From an uncultured Chloroflexota bacterium (GTDB taxonomy: Bacteria; Chloroflexota; Dehalococcoidia; Lucifugimonadales; GCA-002694895): a stretch of DNA of 47,060 bases. The stretch's first letter is position 1, and the number at the start of each line of letters is the position of its first letter. The stretch is taken from positions 1 to 47,060 of the forward strand of contig CAJWSY010000007.1 in NCBI GenBank assembly GCA_913045935.1. The letters run 5' to 3'. Positions 24,559 through 33,023 of the stretch are shown here, piece after piece. A program made the translations under genes and the position numbers. Below the pieces are notes generated by a model, which saw nothing but the letters and a program-made list of their open reading frames with translations, was not told the origin of the DNA and did not search any database.

Positions 24559-25854
24559 TTATAATTTATAAATATTAATTTTGGTATTTTTTATATTTCT
24601 TAGTGCATTTCGGGTATCGTAAATAATTTCCAAGTTTTTTGAAATATAATCCCAATCATAATTAGCGTGATCTGTGATGATTATTGATAGTTCTTTATTG
24701 TTAAAGAATGATTCTATAGATTCAGATTTTATTGTTAAATTTTCTATTTCTAATTTATTAATATGGGGATCGTTAAATGAAAATTTTATATTTTTTTTAG
24801 ATAATATTTGCATAATATCTATAGCAGGTGATTCTCTGATGTCAGAAACATTTGGTTTATAGGTTACTCCTATAATATTTACTTTATTGTTAAGGTTGTG
24901 TTTTTTTATTATTTCTTCTGCTGACTGGACAACATAGTCTGGCATACCAAAATTAATATCTTCAGATAGTTTTATAAATTTTGATTCTGTATTCAACATT
25001 TCTAGTTTCCATTCTAAATATCTAGGATCAACAGGAATGCAATGTCCACCTAATCCTGGTCCAGGATAAAAAGGCATATATCCATAAGGCTTTGTTTTTG
25101 CAGCTTCAATAATTTCCCATATGTCTAAATTAAGTTTTTTACAAATTAATGCCATCTCATTAATTAACCCTATATTGGCGGCTCTAAATGTGTTTTCTAA
25201 TAGCTTTGTCATTTCTGCTGCTTTTGTGGATGATACTTTAATTATATTGTCACTCACAGAATTGTATAAGATTTGTCCTAAGTCTGTACAACGTGAAGTA
25301 ATTCCACCTATTACTTTTGGAGTGTTTGATAAATTCCAATTTGATTGCCCCGGATCCATTCTTTCAGGTGAAAATAAAAGATTAAAATCATCGCCAATTT
25401 TTAGATTATTATTGCTTGTTAATATAGGTAAGATCACTTCTTCTGTTGCACCTGGATATACTGTGCTTTCAAGACAAATTAATTTTTTATTTATATCAAA
25501 TTTTGAAATTTCTTCTGAAACTTTAACTATATATGATATATCGGGATCTTTAGTTTTATTTAGAGGAGTTGGTACGCAAATAATTACAACGTCTGATTCG
25601 ACAATGGGAGAGTAATTTGATGTGAAATTAATTTTATGGTTTTTGATTGTTTTTTTTAATTCTTTGTCAGAAACATCTGATATATATGAATTTTGTTCAT
25701 GTAGACTTTGAATTTTCGAGTTGTCAATATCAATTCCGAATACATTAAATCCTGCTTTTGCAAAAGATATTGATAAAGGAAGTCCAATGTATCCCAATCC
25801 TATAACAGTAACATTAGCTGTTTTATCTTTTAATTTTTTTGCTAACTCATTCAT
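24559..25854 (-). CDS. Nucleotide-sugar 6-dehydrogenase (UDP-GlcNAc/ManNAc dehydrogenase-like)
   Basis: A 431-residue NAD-dependent enzyme that oxidises C6 of a nucleotide sugar to a uronic acid. The N-terminal GLGYIGLP motif (19-26) binds NAD. The segment FSPERMDPG is followed by the substrate domain, and the catalytic cysteine is in GPGLGGHCIPVDP near residue 272. VTYKPNVSDIRESPA starts the C-terminal domain. It resembles WbpA/WecC/TviB rather than Ugd. With the 3-dehydrogenase, aminotransferase and formyltransferase at 31234-34733 it could make a 3-amino-uronic acid (inference). Confidence 0.88.
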   Translation of the reverse strand: MNELAKKLKDKTANVTVIGLGYIGLPLSISFAKAGFNVFGIDIDNSKIQSLHEQNSYISDVSDKELKKTIKNHKINFTSNYSPIVESDVVIICVPTPLNKTKDPDISYIVKVSEEISKFDINKKLICLESTVYPGATEEVILPILTSNNNLKIGDDFNLLFSPERMDPGQSNWNLSNTPKVIGGITSRCTDLGQILYNSVSDNIIKVSSTKAAEMTKLLENTFRAANIGLINEMALICKKLNLDIWEIIEAAKTKPYGYMPFYPGPGLGGHCIPVDPRYLEWKLEMLNTESKFIKLSEDINFGMPDYVVQSAEEIIKKHNLNNKVNIIGVTYKPNVSDIRESPAIDIMQILSKKNIKFSFNDPHINKLEIENLTIKSESIESFFNNKELSIIITDHANYDWDYISKNLEIIYDTRNALRNIKNTKINIYKL

Positions 25855-25908
25855 TAGAACTATATTAATATTAATTTTGAGTATAATAAATCTATTTTGT
25901 TTAGAAAA

Positions 25909-25942
25909 TGTTAACTTTATAAATTTATTAGGTAAGTTAACA
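25909..25942. repeat. Perfect inverted repeat upstream of the nucleotide-sugar dehydrogenase gene
   Basis: TGTTAACTT (25909-25917) and AAGTTAACA (25934-25942) are a perfect 9-bp inverted repeat with a 16-base spacer. Each arm contains the self-complementary GTTAAC. It sits in the 117-base gap between the 24559-25854 gene and the carbamoyltransferase cassette. No T-tract follows, so an operator is as likely as an RNA hairpin. Confidence 0.5.
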
Positions 25943-25971
25943 GTTATAAATTTAATTAAGCAGCCTATAAA

Positions 25972-26151
25972 TTAAAACAAAGTATATATAAAAGGCCCTA
26001 GAGCGGTTGATGTTCCGAATATAATTATCATAGATAAAATGACCATCACAGAAATCATAGGAATCATCCACCAAAGTTTAGCTTTCCATAAAAAGCTAAT
26101 CAATTCTGAAAAAATTATAAATTTACCTTTAAATGATTTAATTATGCTCAT
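25972..26151 (-). CDS. DUF5989-like small membrane protein
   Basis: A 59-residue protein with one hydrophobic segment at about 29-46, an N-terminal amphipathic stretch ending in LWKAKLWW, and the conserved-looking end ALGPFIYTLF. This matches my recollection of DUF5989 proteins, which accompany carbamoyltransferases and SxtJ proteins. The ATG at 26151 overlaps the carbamoyltransferase TGA (TGATG); an in-frame TTG just upstream is less likely. Its role in the trio is unknown; it may hold the enzyme at the membrane. Confidence 0.75.
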   Translation of the reverse strand: MSIIKSFKGKFIIFSELISFLWKAKLWWMIPMISVMVILSMIIIFGTSTALGPFIYTLF

Positions 26152-27926
26152 CAATTTTCCTTAGAAATATAATAATTACCTAATACAAGCTTGTCTAATC
26201 CACTAATTGTGAAAGTATTTAATGCATCGTCAGGACTACAAACTATAGGCTCGCCCTTAACATTAAAGGAAGTATTTAAAACTAAAGGAATATTAGTTTT
26301 TGATTCAAATTTTTTTATTAGATTGTAGTAATCTTTGTTTGATTTTCTCACACTTTGTATTCTTGCTGTTCCCATATGTGATACAGCAGGGATTTTATTA
26401 ATAAATTCTTTTTTTACATCCACAACATTTAGCATAAAATCATTTGGGTTAGGCTCTTGATTGTTTTTTACATCAAAAATTTCGTCTATTTTATCTTCTA
26501 ACACTGAAGGCGCAAAAGGCCTATAAGGTTCTCTAAATTTGATTTTTGCGTTAACTATATCCTTCATTTTAGAATTAGATGGATTTGCAATAATACTTCT
26601 ATTTCCTAATGCACGCGGTCCCCACTCAATTTTGTTTTGAAATAAGCCGATTACTTTATCATCGATCAAATCATTTACTATACAATCATGTAAATCAGAC
26701 TTGTTTTCGAAGTATTCAAATTTATAACTATATTTGCCTAAAGATTCTTTTATTTCATCATCGGAATAATTAGGTCCCCAATAGGAGTGATCCATTATAA
26801 ATCTTTGATTTTTTTTGAGTGCTTGATGAATAAATGATAACGCTGCGCCTATAGCTCCCCCACCATCACCAGCAGATGGCTGTATATAAATATTTTTAAA
26901 TTTAGTTAGTTTTTTAATTTTCCCATTTATTACAGAATTTAAAGCAACACCTCCTGCAAGACAAAGATTGTATTCATATTTTTCAGCTGGAATCTGATTT
27001 AATAAGTTGATTACCAATTCCTCAGTAACTTTTTGTATACTAGCAGCAATATCTGCGTAATACTGATTTGATTCCACTTGTAATTCATAATCGTTAGGTT
27101 TTTCTCCAAAATAATCAGGGTATCCTGTTTGATTTGTAAAGAATAATTTCCCTGGTTCTCGTGGTTCTCCAAAAAGTTTTACAAAATTTTTAGAGAATGA
27201 GCTTTTTGTACTATAGTGATAACTTATATATTTTTTATTTACTGTGAATGAGCCATCTTTATTTGATTTTATGACTTTTCGAACTTTTTCAACATAATTT
27301 GGTTTGCCGTATGGTGCCATTCCCATAACTTTGTATTCACCTTCATTAATCTCAAAACCTAAAAATGCTGTAAAAACGCTATATATCAGACCTAATGAAT
27401 GAGGAAAAGTTAGTTCTTTTTGCATTGTAATATTATTTTTATTTCCTTCACTAACGGTAGTTGTTGCCCATTCTCCTACACCGTCAAATGTTACAATCGC
27501 AGATTTTTCAAAGGGACTACAAAAATATGAACTTGCCGCATGAGATAAATGGTGATTTGAAAAAACTATTTTTTTTCTTTCCACATCTAATTCACTTTGT
27601 ATAAGCGAACTAACCCATAATTTATCAAAAAGCCAGCCAGTCATACTTTGTTGAAATAATTTGAAAGTTTTTGGGAATCCCCAAATTACTGTTTTCAGAA
27701 TCCTGTCAAATTTCACGAAAGGTTTTTCGTAAAAAACTACATATTCAAGATCTTCAGAACTAATATTTGCTTCTTTAAGGCAAAATTGTATGGCTTTTGA
27801 TGGGAATCCATAATCATGTTTGATTCTAGATAGTTTTTCTTCTTCTATAGCTGCAATAAGATTTCCATCTTTAAATATAGCTGCAGATGCATCATGAAAA
27901 AATGCGGATATTCCTAAAATGTACAA
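26151..27926 (-). CDS. Carbamoyltransferase, NodU/CmcH/SxtI family
   Basis: A 591-residue O-carbamoyltransferase. It starts with ISAFFHDASAA (6-16), a metal/ATP-site motif, and has SNHHLSHAASSYF near 123-135, GVGEWATT, GGVALNSV, QNKIEWGPRALGNRSI and NTSFNVKGEPIV. The N-terminal half is Kae1-like and activates carbamoyl phosphate as carbamoyl-AMP; the C-terminal part transfers the group to a hydroxyl. In this region it probably carbamoylates a sugar of the exported glycan. It is translationally coupled to the DUF5989-like protein, and the SxtJ-like gene is seven bases upstream. Confidence 0.93.
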   Translation of the reverse strand: MYILGISAFFHDASAAIFKDGNLIAAIEEEKLSRIKHDYGFPSKAIQFCLKEANISSEDLEYVVFYEKPFVKFDRILKTVIWGFPKTFKLFQQSMTGWLFDKLWVSSLIQSELDVERKKIVFSNHHLSHAASSYFCSPFEKSAIVTFDGVGEWATTTVSEGNKNNITMQKELTFPHSLGLIYSVFTAFLGFEINEGEYKVMGMAPYGKPNYVEKVRKVIKSNKDGSFTVNKKYISYHYSTKSSFSKNFVKLFGEPREPGKLFFTNQTGYPDYFGEKPNDYELQVESNQYYADIAASIQKVTEELVINLLNQIPAEKYEYNLCLAGGVALNSVINGKIKKLTKFKNIYIQPSAGDGGGAIGAALSFIHQALKKNQRFIMDHSYWGPNYSDDEIKESLGKYSYKFEYFENKSDLHDCIVNDLIDDKVIGLFQNKIEWGPRALGNRSIIANPSNSKMKDIVNAKIKFREPYRPFAPSVLEDKIDEIFDVKNNQEPNPNDFMLNVVDVKKEFINKIPAVSHMGTARIQSVRKSNKDYYNLIKKFESKTNIPLVLNTSFNVKGEPIVCSPDDALNTFTISGLDKLVLGNYYISKEN

Positions 27927-27932
27927 TTATTT

Positions 27933-28160
27933 TCAACCTTGTAATTTGAAATAATTAAAATCATATTTCTCTTTTTTAATTTCCCCCCATAGTTTTGATT
28001 TATTTCTCAGTTTTAGGGGGTCACTGAATATTCGTACGAAAATCCAAAGTATAGGTACGAATGTTATATATGTTAGTGTTAAAAGAATAAACATTTGGAC
28101 GTTACCAAATATTTTTAAAAATTTTAACCAATTTATATATACTATATTTAAATATTTCAT
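27933..28160 (-). CDS. SxtJ-like small membrane protein
   Basis: A 75-residue protein with one strong or two adjacent hydrophobic segments at about 20-45 and a basic cytoplasmic tail with KLRNKSKLWG. SxtJ-family proteins of unknown function sit beside carbamoyltransferases in many glycan and saxitoxin loci; the three-gene order here matches that association. No clear ribosome site precedes the ATG, and only 26 bases separate it from the divergent gene at 28187. Confidence 0.7.
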   Translation of the reverse strand: MKYLNIVYINWLKFLKIFGNVQMFILLTLTYITFVPILWIFVRIFSDPLKLRNKSKLWGEIKKEKYDFNYFKLQG

Positions 28161-28186
28161 TAGATAATTTATATGGAATTTTCAAT

Positions 28187-28903
28187 ATGTTTGATTTTAA
28201 TACAAATAAAATTTTAATTACAGGTACAAAAAGTGGTTTAGGTAAATACTTATCTACTTTTATTAAAGGCTCAACAAAAATTGAAACTCAAAATGAGTTA
28301 AATTTACATAAACCTGGTTCGTTTAAAATAATTATTCATTGTGCGGGATCAAACTCTCATAGATTTAAAGATTTTATAAAATTGATCAAAAACAATATAA
28401 TCCTTACTTATAAGTTACTCAGGTTTCGTTCTGATTTGTTTGTATTTTTTAGTACTGTCGATATTTCTTCGAGCAAATTTAACTTTTATAGTATAACTAA
28501 ATATATATCAGAAAGAATAATCATTTTTTTTCACTCCAATTTTCTTATATACAGATGTTCTGCGATGTTAGGAATTCATATGAGAAATAATCATGTTAAT
28601 CAAATCCTTTCTTTGAAAAATGAAAAATTAAATTTAAGTCAGGAATCCGAATTTAGATATATTACTCATCAAGCAATATTTGAACAAATATTAGAACATA
28701 TAAATCTAAATAAAAAAGGAATTTTCACATTAACTTCAAAAAATCCCAAAAGTTTAAAATTTTTCTGTGATCATTATGCAAATAATAAGATTAGATTTGG
28801 AGAATATTTATATAAAACAAAAATATCTGATGTATATCCAATAATATTTTTGGGAGATTCAGAAACAAACTTTAAATCTTATATCGATTCATCAAATGAA
28901 TAA
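28187..28903 (+). CDS. SDR-like NAD(P)-binding protein
   Basis: A 238-residue Rossmann protein beginning KILITGTKSGLGKYL (8-22), the nucleotide loop of SDRs. HCAGSN replaces the usual NNAG, FFSTVDISSS gives the serine region near 110 and YSITK keeps the tyrosine and lysine. The C-terminal half is divergent. It overlaps the next gene by eight bases and begins a plus-strand run with two SGNH-like proteins. Substrate unknown; a sugar reductase or epimerase is plausible. Confidence 0.7.
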   Translation: MFDFNTNKILITGTKSGLGKYLSTFIKGSTKIETQNELNLHKPGSFKIIIHCAGSNSHRFKDFIKLIKNNIILTYKLLRFRSDLFVFFSTVDISSSKFNFYSITKYISERIIIFFHSNFLIYRCSAMLGIHMRNNHVNQILSLKNEKLNLSQESEFRYITHQAIFEQILEHINLNKKGIFTLTSKNPKSLKFFCDHYANNKIRFGEYLYKTKISDVYPIIFLGDSETNFKSYIDSSNE

Positions 28904-30026
28904 AAATATAATTTTCAAGATAATATTAACAATATTGATTTCATCAATTTTTGTGTTGTTATTGATTGAAGGATTTTATTCTTTATATAAAAAATCCGAA
29001 GATCATATTAGTATCACTTACAAGATATATTCAAATATTCGAGACAATGATTCAAATTTAGAATCTAATTTTAGACACAAAGACGTAGTATATGATCAGG
29101 TTGAACTTGAAAATTTAATCAATGATGTAAAATCTTTGGATGGATTTATGGGAAATACGCCTTTTTCAGATACGTTTGAACAAACTTTGAATTCTAATGA
29201 ATCGGGATGCTATCGGCACAAAAAAAATATTGATATGAAAGCTTACTTTATAAGAACTAATCTTTATAATGCTTTTGATCCAGTGACAATTTGGATAGAT
29301 AATAGAAAACTAATTCCTTCAGATTTAATGTATTTTCTTGATTCCAAATCCAATGGGTATTCACATTTTACAACAAATGACCGGGGATTAAGATCTACTA
29401 ATTTTAATATTGATCACAGCAAAAATCTAAATATTTTTGCAGGAGGTGGAGCTGCATTATCTTCTATGATTTCAGATATTTATACTATTCCTTATTTAAT
29501 GCAAGAATATGATAAGGATTCTCAGTATATAAATGCTTCTGTGAGTAGTAGCAATTTTTCTGATGTTTTGTGTAATTTAAATCAGGAATTAAATTTTTAT
29601 AAAGATTTTAAATTTGGAAATTTAATTTTATTAATATCCGATTTGGATTTATCAAAATTAGAGAATTCAGATATTGTTGATTATCTCGAAGAAATCAACG
29701 ATATTAAATCAAAGTATGGAATCGAAGAGGTTATAATTATTTATTTTCCTTATCTTTATACCGTGTCTCCAGAAATCACTGTAGACCGAAAGACTAATTC
29801 TCCTGGGGTATATTTTAAGGATGCTATTAAGAAAAAAGATTTTCTTATCAGTAACATTTCAAAATACGAATTTTATAGTATCGATGGTTTGAGTGTATTT
29901 TTGAATGAAATCCAAAAAGAAAGATCTTTACTTGATGTTTTTGATTATTATTTACATCATGGGCATCCATCTTATAAATCTAACGCATTGTTAGTAGATC
30001 TAATTATAAAATTGGTAAAGAAATGA
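28896..30026 (+). CDS. SGNH-like membrane-anchored protein with degenerate active site
   Basis: A 376-residue protein with an N-terminal membrane anchor (about 7-25) and a predicted extracytoplasmic domain. It is clearly a paralogue of the next protein: both share a VLLLIEGFYSLYK-like start, a cysteine after the first 100 residues and an FPYLYTVSPEIT segment. Where the partner has GDS, this one has GGG (183-185), and the D-x-H end reads H-G-H (355-357). The catalytic Ser and Asp are therefore missing. It may have become a binding or accessory subunit for its neighbour. Start is the ATG overlapping the upstream gene. Confidence 0.7.
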   Translation: MNKNIIFKIILTILISSIFVLLLIEGFYSLYKKSEDHISITYKIYSNIRDNDSNLESNFRHKDVVYDQVELENLINDVKSLDGFMGNTPFSDTFEQTLNSNESGCYRHKKNIDMKAYFIRTNLYNAFDPVTIWIDNRKLIPSDLMYFLDSKSNGYSHFTTNDRGLRSTNFNIDHSKNLNIFAGGGAALSSMISDIYTIPYLMQEYDKDSQYINASVSSSNFSDVLCNLNQELNFYKDFKFGNLILLISDLDLSKLENSDIVDYLEEINDIKSKYGIEEVIIIYFPYLYTVSPEITVDRKTNSPGVYFKDAIKKKDFLISNISKYEFYSIDGLSVFLNEIQKERSLLDVFDYYLHHGHPSYKSNALLVDLIIKLVKK

Positions 30027-31156
30027 TTTCCAAATTATTTGTTAATATTATTTTAATTATATTTTCTATGTTTTTCACATTAGTAATTAGCGAAGGATTT
30101 ATATCCCTTTTTAAAAATTATAATGAGCATACTTCTGTGTCTTATCAATTTATAAAACCCTTACATTCAAAATTATTTAAACAGGAATCCAATAAAATAT
30201 ATTCTTCAAATACACTGAATGATAAACAGGAAATAGAAAATATAATTTCTTATCTTAAAGAAGATAATGTGGGAATAGGGTATTCGCCATATGAAGAATT
30301 GTGGTCAGATAAAGTAAGAACTACGTATACAGATAAAGACGGATGTTTAAAACAAAAAGGGGATTTAAATAAAGTTGGAGGATATTTGAAATCAACTTTG
30401 TTTTATAATTTCCGTCCAATGACTTTTTGGTATGACGGAGATAAAATTTTGAGCAATCAATCATCCTCTTTTATAGATAAATATGGATTAAACAAGATTA
30501 CACACAGTTCAAATTCACTTGGAGAAAGAACAACTTTACCTGAGATTAAATCTGAACAAAAAGTTCTTATTATAGGAGACAGTGTGGCACTAGGGCTTAT
30601 GTTAAATGATGACGAAACTTTATCTTCTATATTACAAAGTCAAAATACAAATTATCAATATATAAATTTAGGAATATCTAATGCAACTTCATTTGATAAT
30701 TTATGCACACTGAAAATTTCCATTGAAAGATATGCTAATGAAATCCAAGAAATTGTTTATATTGTTTCTGATAATGATTTTGAAAAATACGATAATTTTA
30801 TAAATGCAGAAGAATTAACAAAAGAATTAAATAAAATTTATTTAAATTCAAAAATAAACAAATTCAAATTAGTGTATGTACCTTATATTTATAACATATC
30901 CCCAGAAATAACAAGAAAAAATTCCGTCTCAGATTATTCTTTTGATGATTATCCTAATCATTATACCCAAGAACTTATTTTGAAAAATCAAAGTAAACTA
31001 TTTGGTTGGAATTATTTCAATTTTTCAGATTTAATAAATCAAAATAAATCTGTTGATCATTCTAATTTTGAGGGATTGAAATATTATATGGATGATATTC
31101 ATTTGTCAAAAAAAGGAATATATTTATTGGCAAATGCTATTAAGAATGAAAATTAG
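30023..31156 (+). CDS. SGNH-hydrolase-like membrane-anchored protein
   Basis: A 377-residue protein with an N-terminal membrane helix (about 5-23) and an SGNH-type domain. The nucleophile motif is IIGDSVALG with S187 in GDS (185-187), and the closing triad motif is D358-I-H360. SGNH/AlgX-like proteins O-acetylate or de-acetylate exported glycans outside the inner membrane. It overlaps its catalytically degenerate paralogue by four bases. Proposed role: editing or O-acylating the polysaccharide. The acceptor is unknown. Confidence 0.72.
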   Translation: MISKLFVNIILIIFSMFFTLVISEGFISLFKNYNEHTSVSYQFIKPLHSKLFKQESNKIYSSNTLNDKQEIENIISYLKEDNVGIGYSPYEELWSDKVRTTYTDKDGCLKQKGDLNKVGGYLKSTLFYNFRPMTFWYDGDKILSNQSSSFIDKYGLNKITHSSNSLGERTTLPEIKSEQKVLIIGDSVALGLMLNDDETLSSILQSQNTNYQYINLGISNATSFDNLCTLKISIERYANEIQEIVYIVSDNDFEKYDNFINAEELTKELNKIYLNSKINKFKLVYVPYIYNISPEITRKNSVSDYSFDDYPNHYTQELILKNQSKLFGWNYFNFSDLINQNKSVDHSNFEGLKYYMDDIHLSKKGIYLLANAIKNEN

Positions 31157-31171
31157 AACAATCGTTACACT

Positions 31172-31202
31172 TTGGTAAATCATATGATTTTAGTATTATA
31201 AT
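31172..31202 (+). promoter_or_regulatory. Weak candidate promoter with palindrome before the aminotransferase gene
   Basis: TATAAT (31197-31202) has TTGGTA (31172-31177) 19 bases upstream, and the spacer contains the perfect 14-bp palindrome AAATCATATGATTT (31177-31190). It is in the 77-base gap before the 31234 gene. A regulator could bind the palindrome; no partner is visible. Confidence 0.3.
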
Positions 31203-31233
31203 TATTAGGTGAGTTTATTTACTGTAGAGTATT

Positions 31234-32319
31234 ATGATTAAAATATCTGAACCTAATATAGGTGATAAAGAAATTAAAGCGGTGGAAACTGTATTAAAAT
31301 CAGGACAGCTAGCGCAGGGCTCGAATGTCAAAATATTTGAAGATATGTTTTCAACTTATTTAGGTGTTAAATATTCAGTTGCCACTTCATCAGGCACAAC
31401 AGCTTTGCAAATGGCATTATTGGCTAATAACATAGGAAAAGGAGATGAAGTAATTACAACAGGGTTTACATTTGTAGCGACTGTAAATTCTATATTATCA
31501 GTAGGAGCCAAGCCTGTGTTGGTTGATATAGATCCTATTACTAATAATATAGATGAAACTTTAATAGAGAAGTATATAACTAAAAATACTAAAGCTATAA
31601 TGCCAGTACATTTATACGGATTGTCTTGCAATATGGATGAAATTGTTAATATAGCAGAAAAATATAATCTAATAATTATTGAAGACGCATGTCAATCTTT
31701 GGGCTCTGAATTTCAAAGTAAAAAAGTCGGTAGCTTCGGGGTTGGTTGTTTTTCTTTTTATCCAACAAAAAATATTACAACAGGTGAAGGAGGAATGGTT
31801 TGTACTAATGATGATGATGTGTATGAAAAATTACAATTAATTCGGAATCATGGTATGGGTCAATCCAGGTATGATTATGTTGCATTAGGGTTTAATTTTA
31901 GAATGACTGATATACAAGCTACTATTGGTATTGTACAACTTGAAAAAATTGATAGTATGCTAGATTCTAGAATAAAAAATGCAAGAATTTATAATGATAA
32001 ACTAATCAAGTACGTAAATATTCCATTTAGAAATGAAAAGTTTTTGCATGTTTATAATCAATATACTATAAGGATTAATGATAAAAGAAGAGATTTACTG
32101 AAAAGTTTTTTAGATACCAAGAATATACAGACTGTTGTTTACTATCCTCATCCTGTTAGTCATTTTGATCACGTTAAGGATGGTTCTAAAATAGATTCTA
32201 AACTAAAGAATGCAGATAAAAATTCTAAAGAAGTTTTATCTTTACCAGTTCATCCAAAGCTTACAAATGATGAACTGAGCTATGTTATTAGTTCTATAGA
32301 AGAGTTTTTTAATGAATAA
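31234..32319 (+). CDS. DegT/DnrJ/EryC1-family sugar aminotransferase
   Basis: A 361-residue PLP enzyme that aminates a keto group of a nucleotide sugar, usually with glutamate. The cofactor lysine is K179 in FYPTKNITTGEGG, preceded by the EDACQSLGS motif (150-158). Other family segments are TSSGTTALQMAL and the NFRMTDIQATIG region. Followed by a glycosyltransferase and a Gfo/Idh/MocA dehydrogenase, it fits the WbpE/WlbC role of aminating C3 of UDP-GlcNAc-uronic acid. That specificity is inferred from context. Confidence 0.9.
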   Translation: MIKISEPNIGDKEIKAVETVLKSGQLAQGSNVKIFEDMFSTYLGVKYSVATSSGTTALQMALLANNIGKGDEVITTGFTFVATVNSILSVGAKPVLVDIDPITNNIDETLIEKYITKNTKAIMPVHLYGLSCNMDEIVNIAEKYNLIIIEDACQSLGSEFQSKKVGSFGVGCFSFYPTKNITTGEGGMVCTNDDDVYEKLQLIRNHGMGQSRYDYVALGFNFRMTDIQATIGIVQLEKIDSMLDSRIKNARIYNDKLIKYVNIPFRNEKFLHVYNQYTIRINDKRRDLLKSFLDTKNIQTVVYYPHPVSHFDHVKDGSKIDSKLKNADKNSKEVLSLPVHPKLTNDELSYVISSIEEFFNE

Positions 32320-33013
32320 ATTTCAATCTTCGTTATCAGTTATAATCCCGATTTACAATGAAGAAAAAATACTTAATAAAACAATTGAAAAATTGTTTCA
32401 TTCTCTTAAAGAAATATTAAATGATTTTGAAATTTTAATTGTTGAAAATGGGAGCGTTGATAAATCATATGATTTATCAAAAAAACTAGCGTCTGAATTT
32501 CCCGAAATAAATGCAGTACATCTTGAAGAAGCGAATTATGGTAATGCCTTAAGAGAAGGTATTAAATTATCATCTAAGAAATATATAGTTAATTTTTCGA
32601 TTGATTTTATTGATTTGATTTTTTTGAATAATGCTCTGAAAATTTCTGGAAATTATGATCTTATTATAGGGTCTAAACGAATAGGTGACGGCGATAAAAG
32701 ACCAGCATTTAGAAGAATTGGGACTTTAGCTTATAATTTTATTCTTTCATTTTTTATAAATATGCCCTTTAAAGATACCCATGGTCTTAAATTGTATAAT
32801 ACTGCTGTGGCACAAAAATATGAAAAACAAACTATTTCACATTCTTCTATATTTGATGAAGAATTAATTTACAGAGTTTATAAGTCTGGACATAATATTA
32901 AAGAGATAGGAGTAAGCGTACATGAAATAAGGCCAGCTAGAACAGGAATAATATCCAGAGCCTATGAAGTATTAGTAAATTTGTATAATCTTAAAAAAAA
33001 CTTAAATAAATAA
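32312..33013 (+). CDS. Glycosyltransferase family 2, polyprenyl-phosphate-mannose-synthase-like
   Basis: A 233-residue GT-A enzyme, soluble. The start LSVIIPIYNEEKIL, the VENGSVDKS segment and the IIGSKRIGDGDKR region resemble DPM1-type synthases that load sugars on polyprenyl phosphate. The usual DxD is altered to a SIDFID stretch near 93-98. It overlaps the aminotransferase by eight bases. A GT that makes a polyprenyl-linked donor for the GT-C-like protein at 35753 would make sense, but this is inference. Confidence 0.8.
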   Translation: MNKFQSSLSVIIPIYNEEKILNKTIEKLFHSLKEILNDFEILIVENGSVDKSYDLSKKLASEFPEINAVHLEEANYGNALREGIKLSSKKYIVNFSIDFIDLIFLNNALKISGNYDLIIGSKRIGDGDKRPAFRRIGTLAYNFILSFFINMPFKDTHGLKLYNTAVAQKYEKQTISHSSIFDEELIYRVYKSGHNIKEIGVSVHEIRPARTGIISRAYEVLVNLYNLKKNLNK

Positions 33014-33023
33014 TGGACTTAAT

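Noticed and set aside
25121-25615. A 164-codon plus-strand frame
   Set aside because: It is antisense to the nucleotide-sugar dehydrogenase, shows no domain and has no ribosome site.
28896-30026. The first SGNH-like gene as a decaying pseudogene
   Set aside because: The frame is intact over 376 codons and overlaps both neighbours, so translation is likely; only the catalytic residues are lost.
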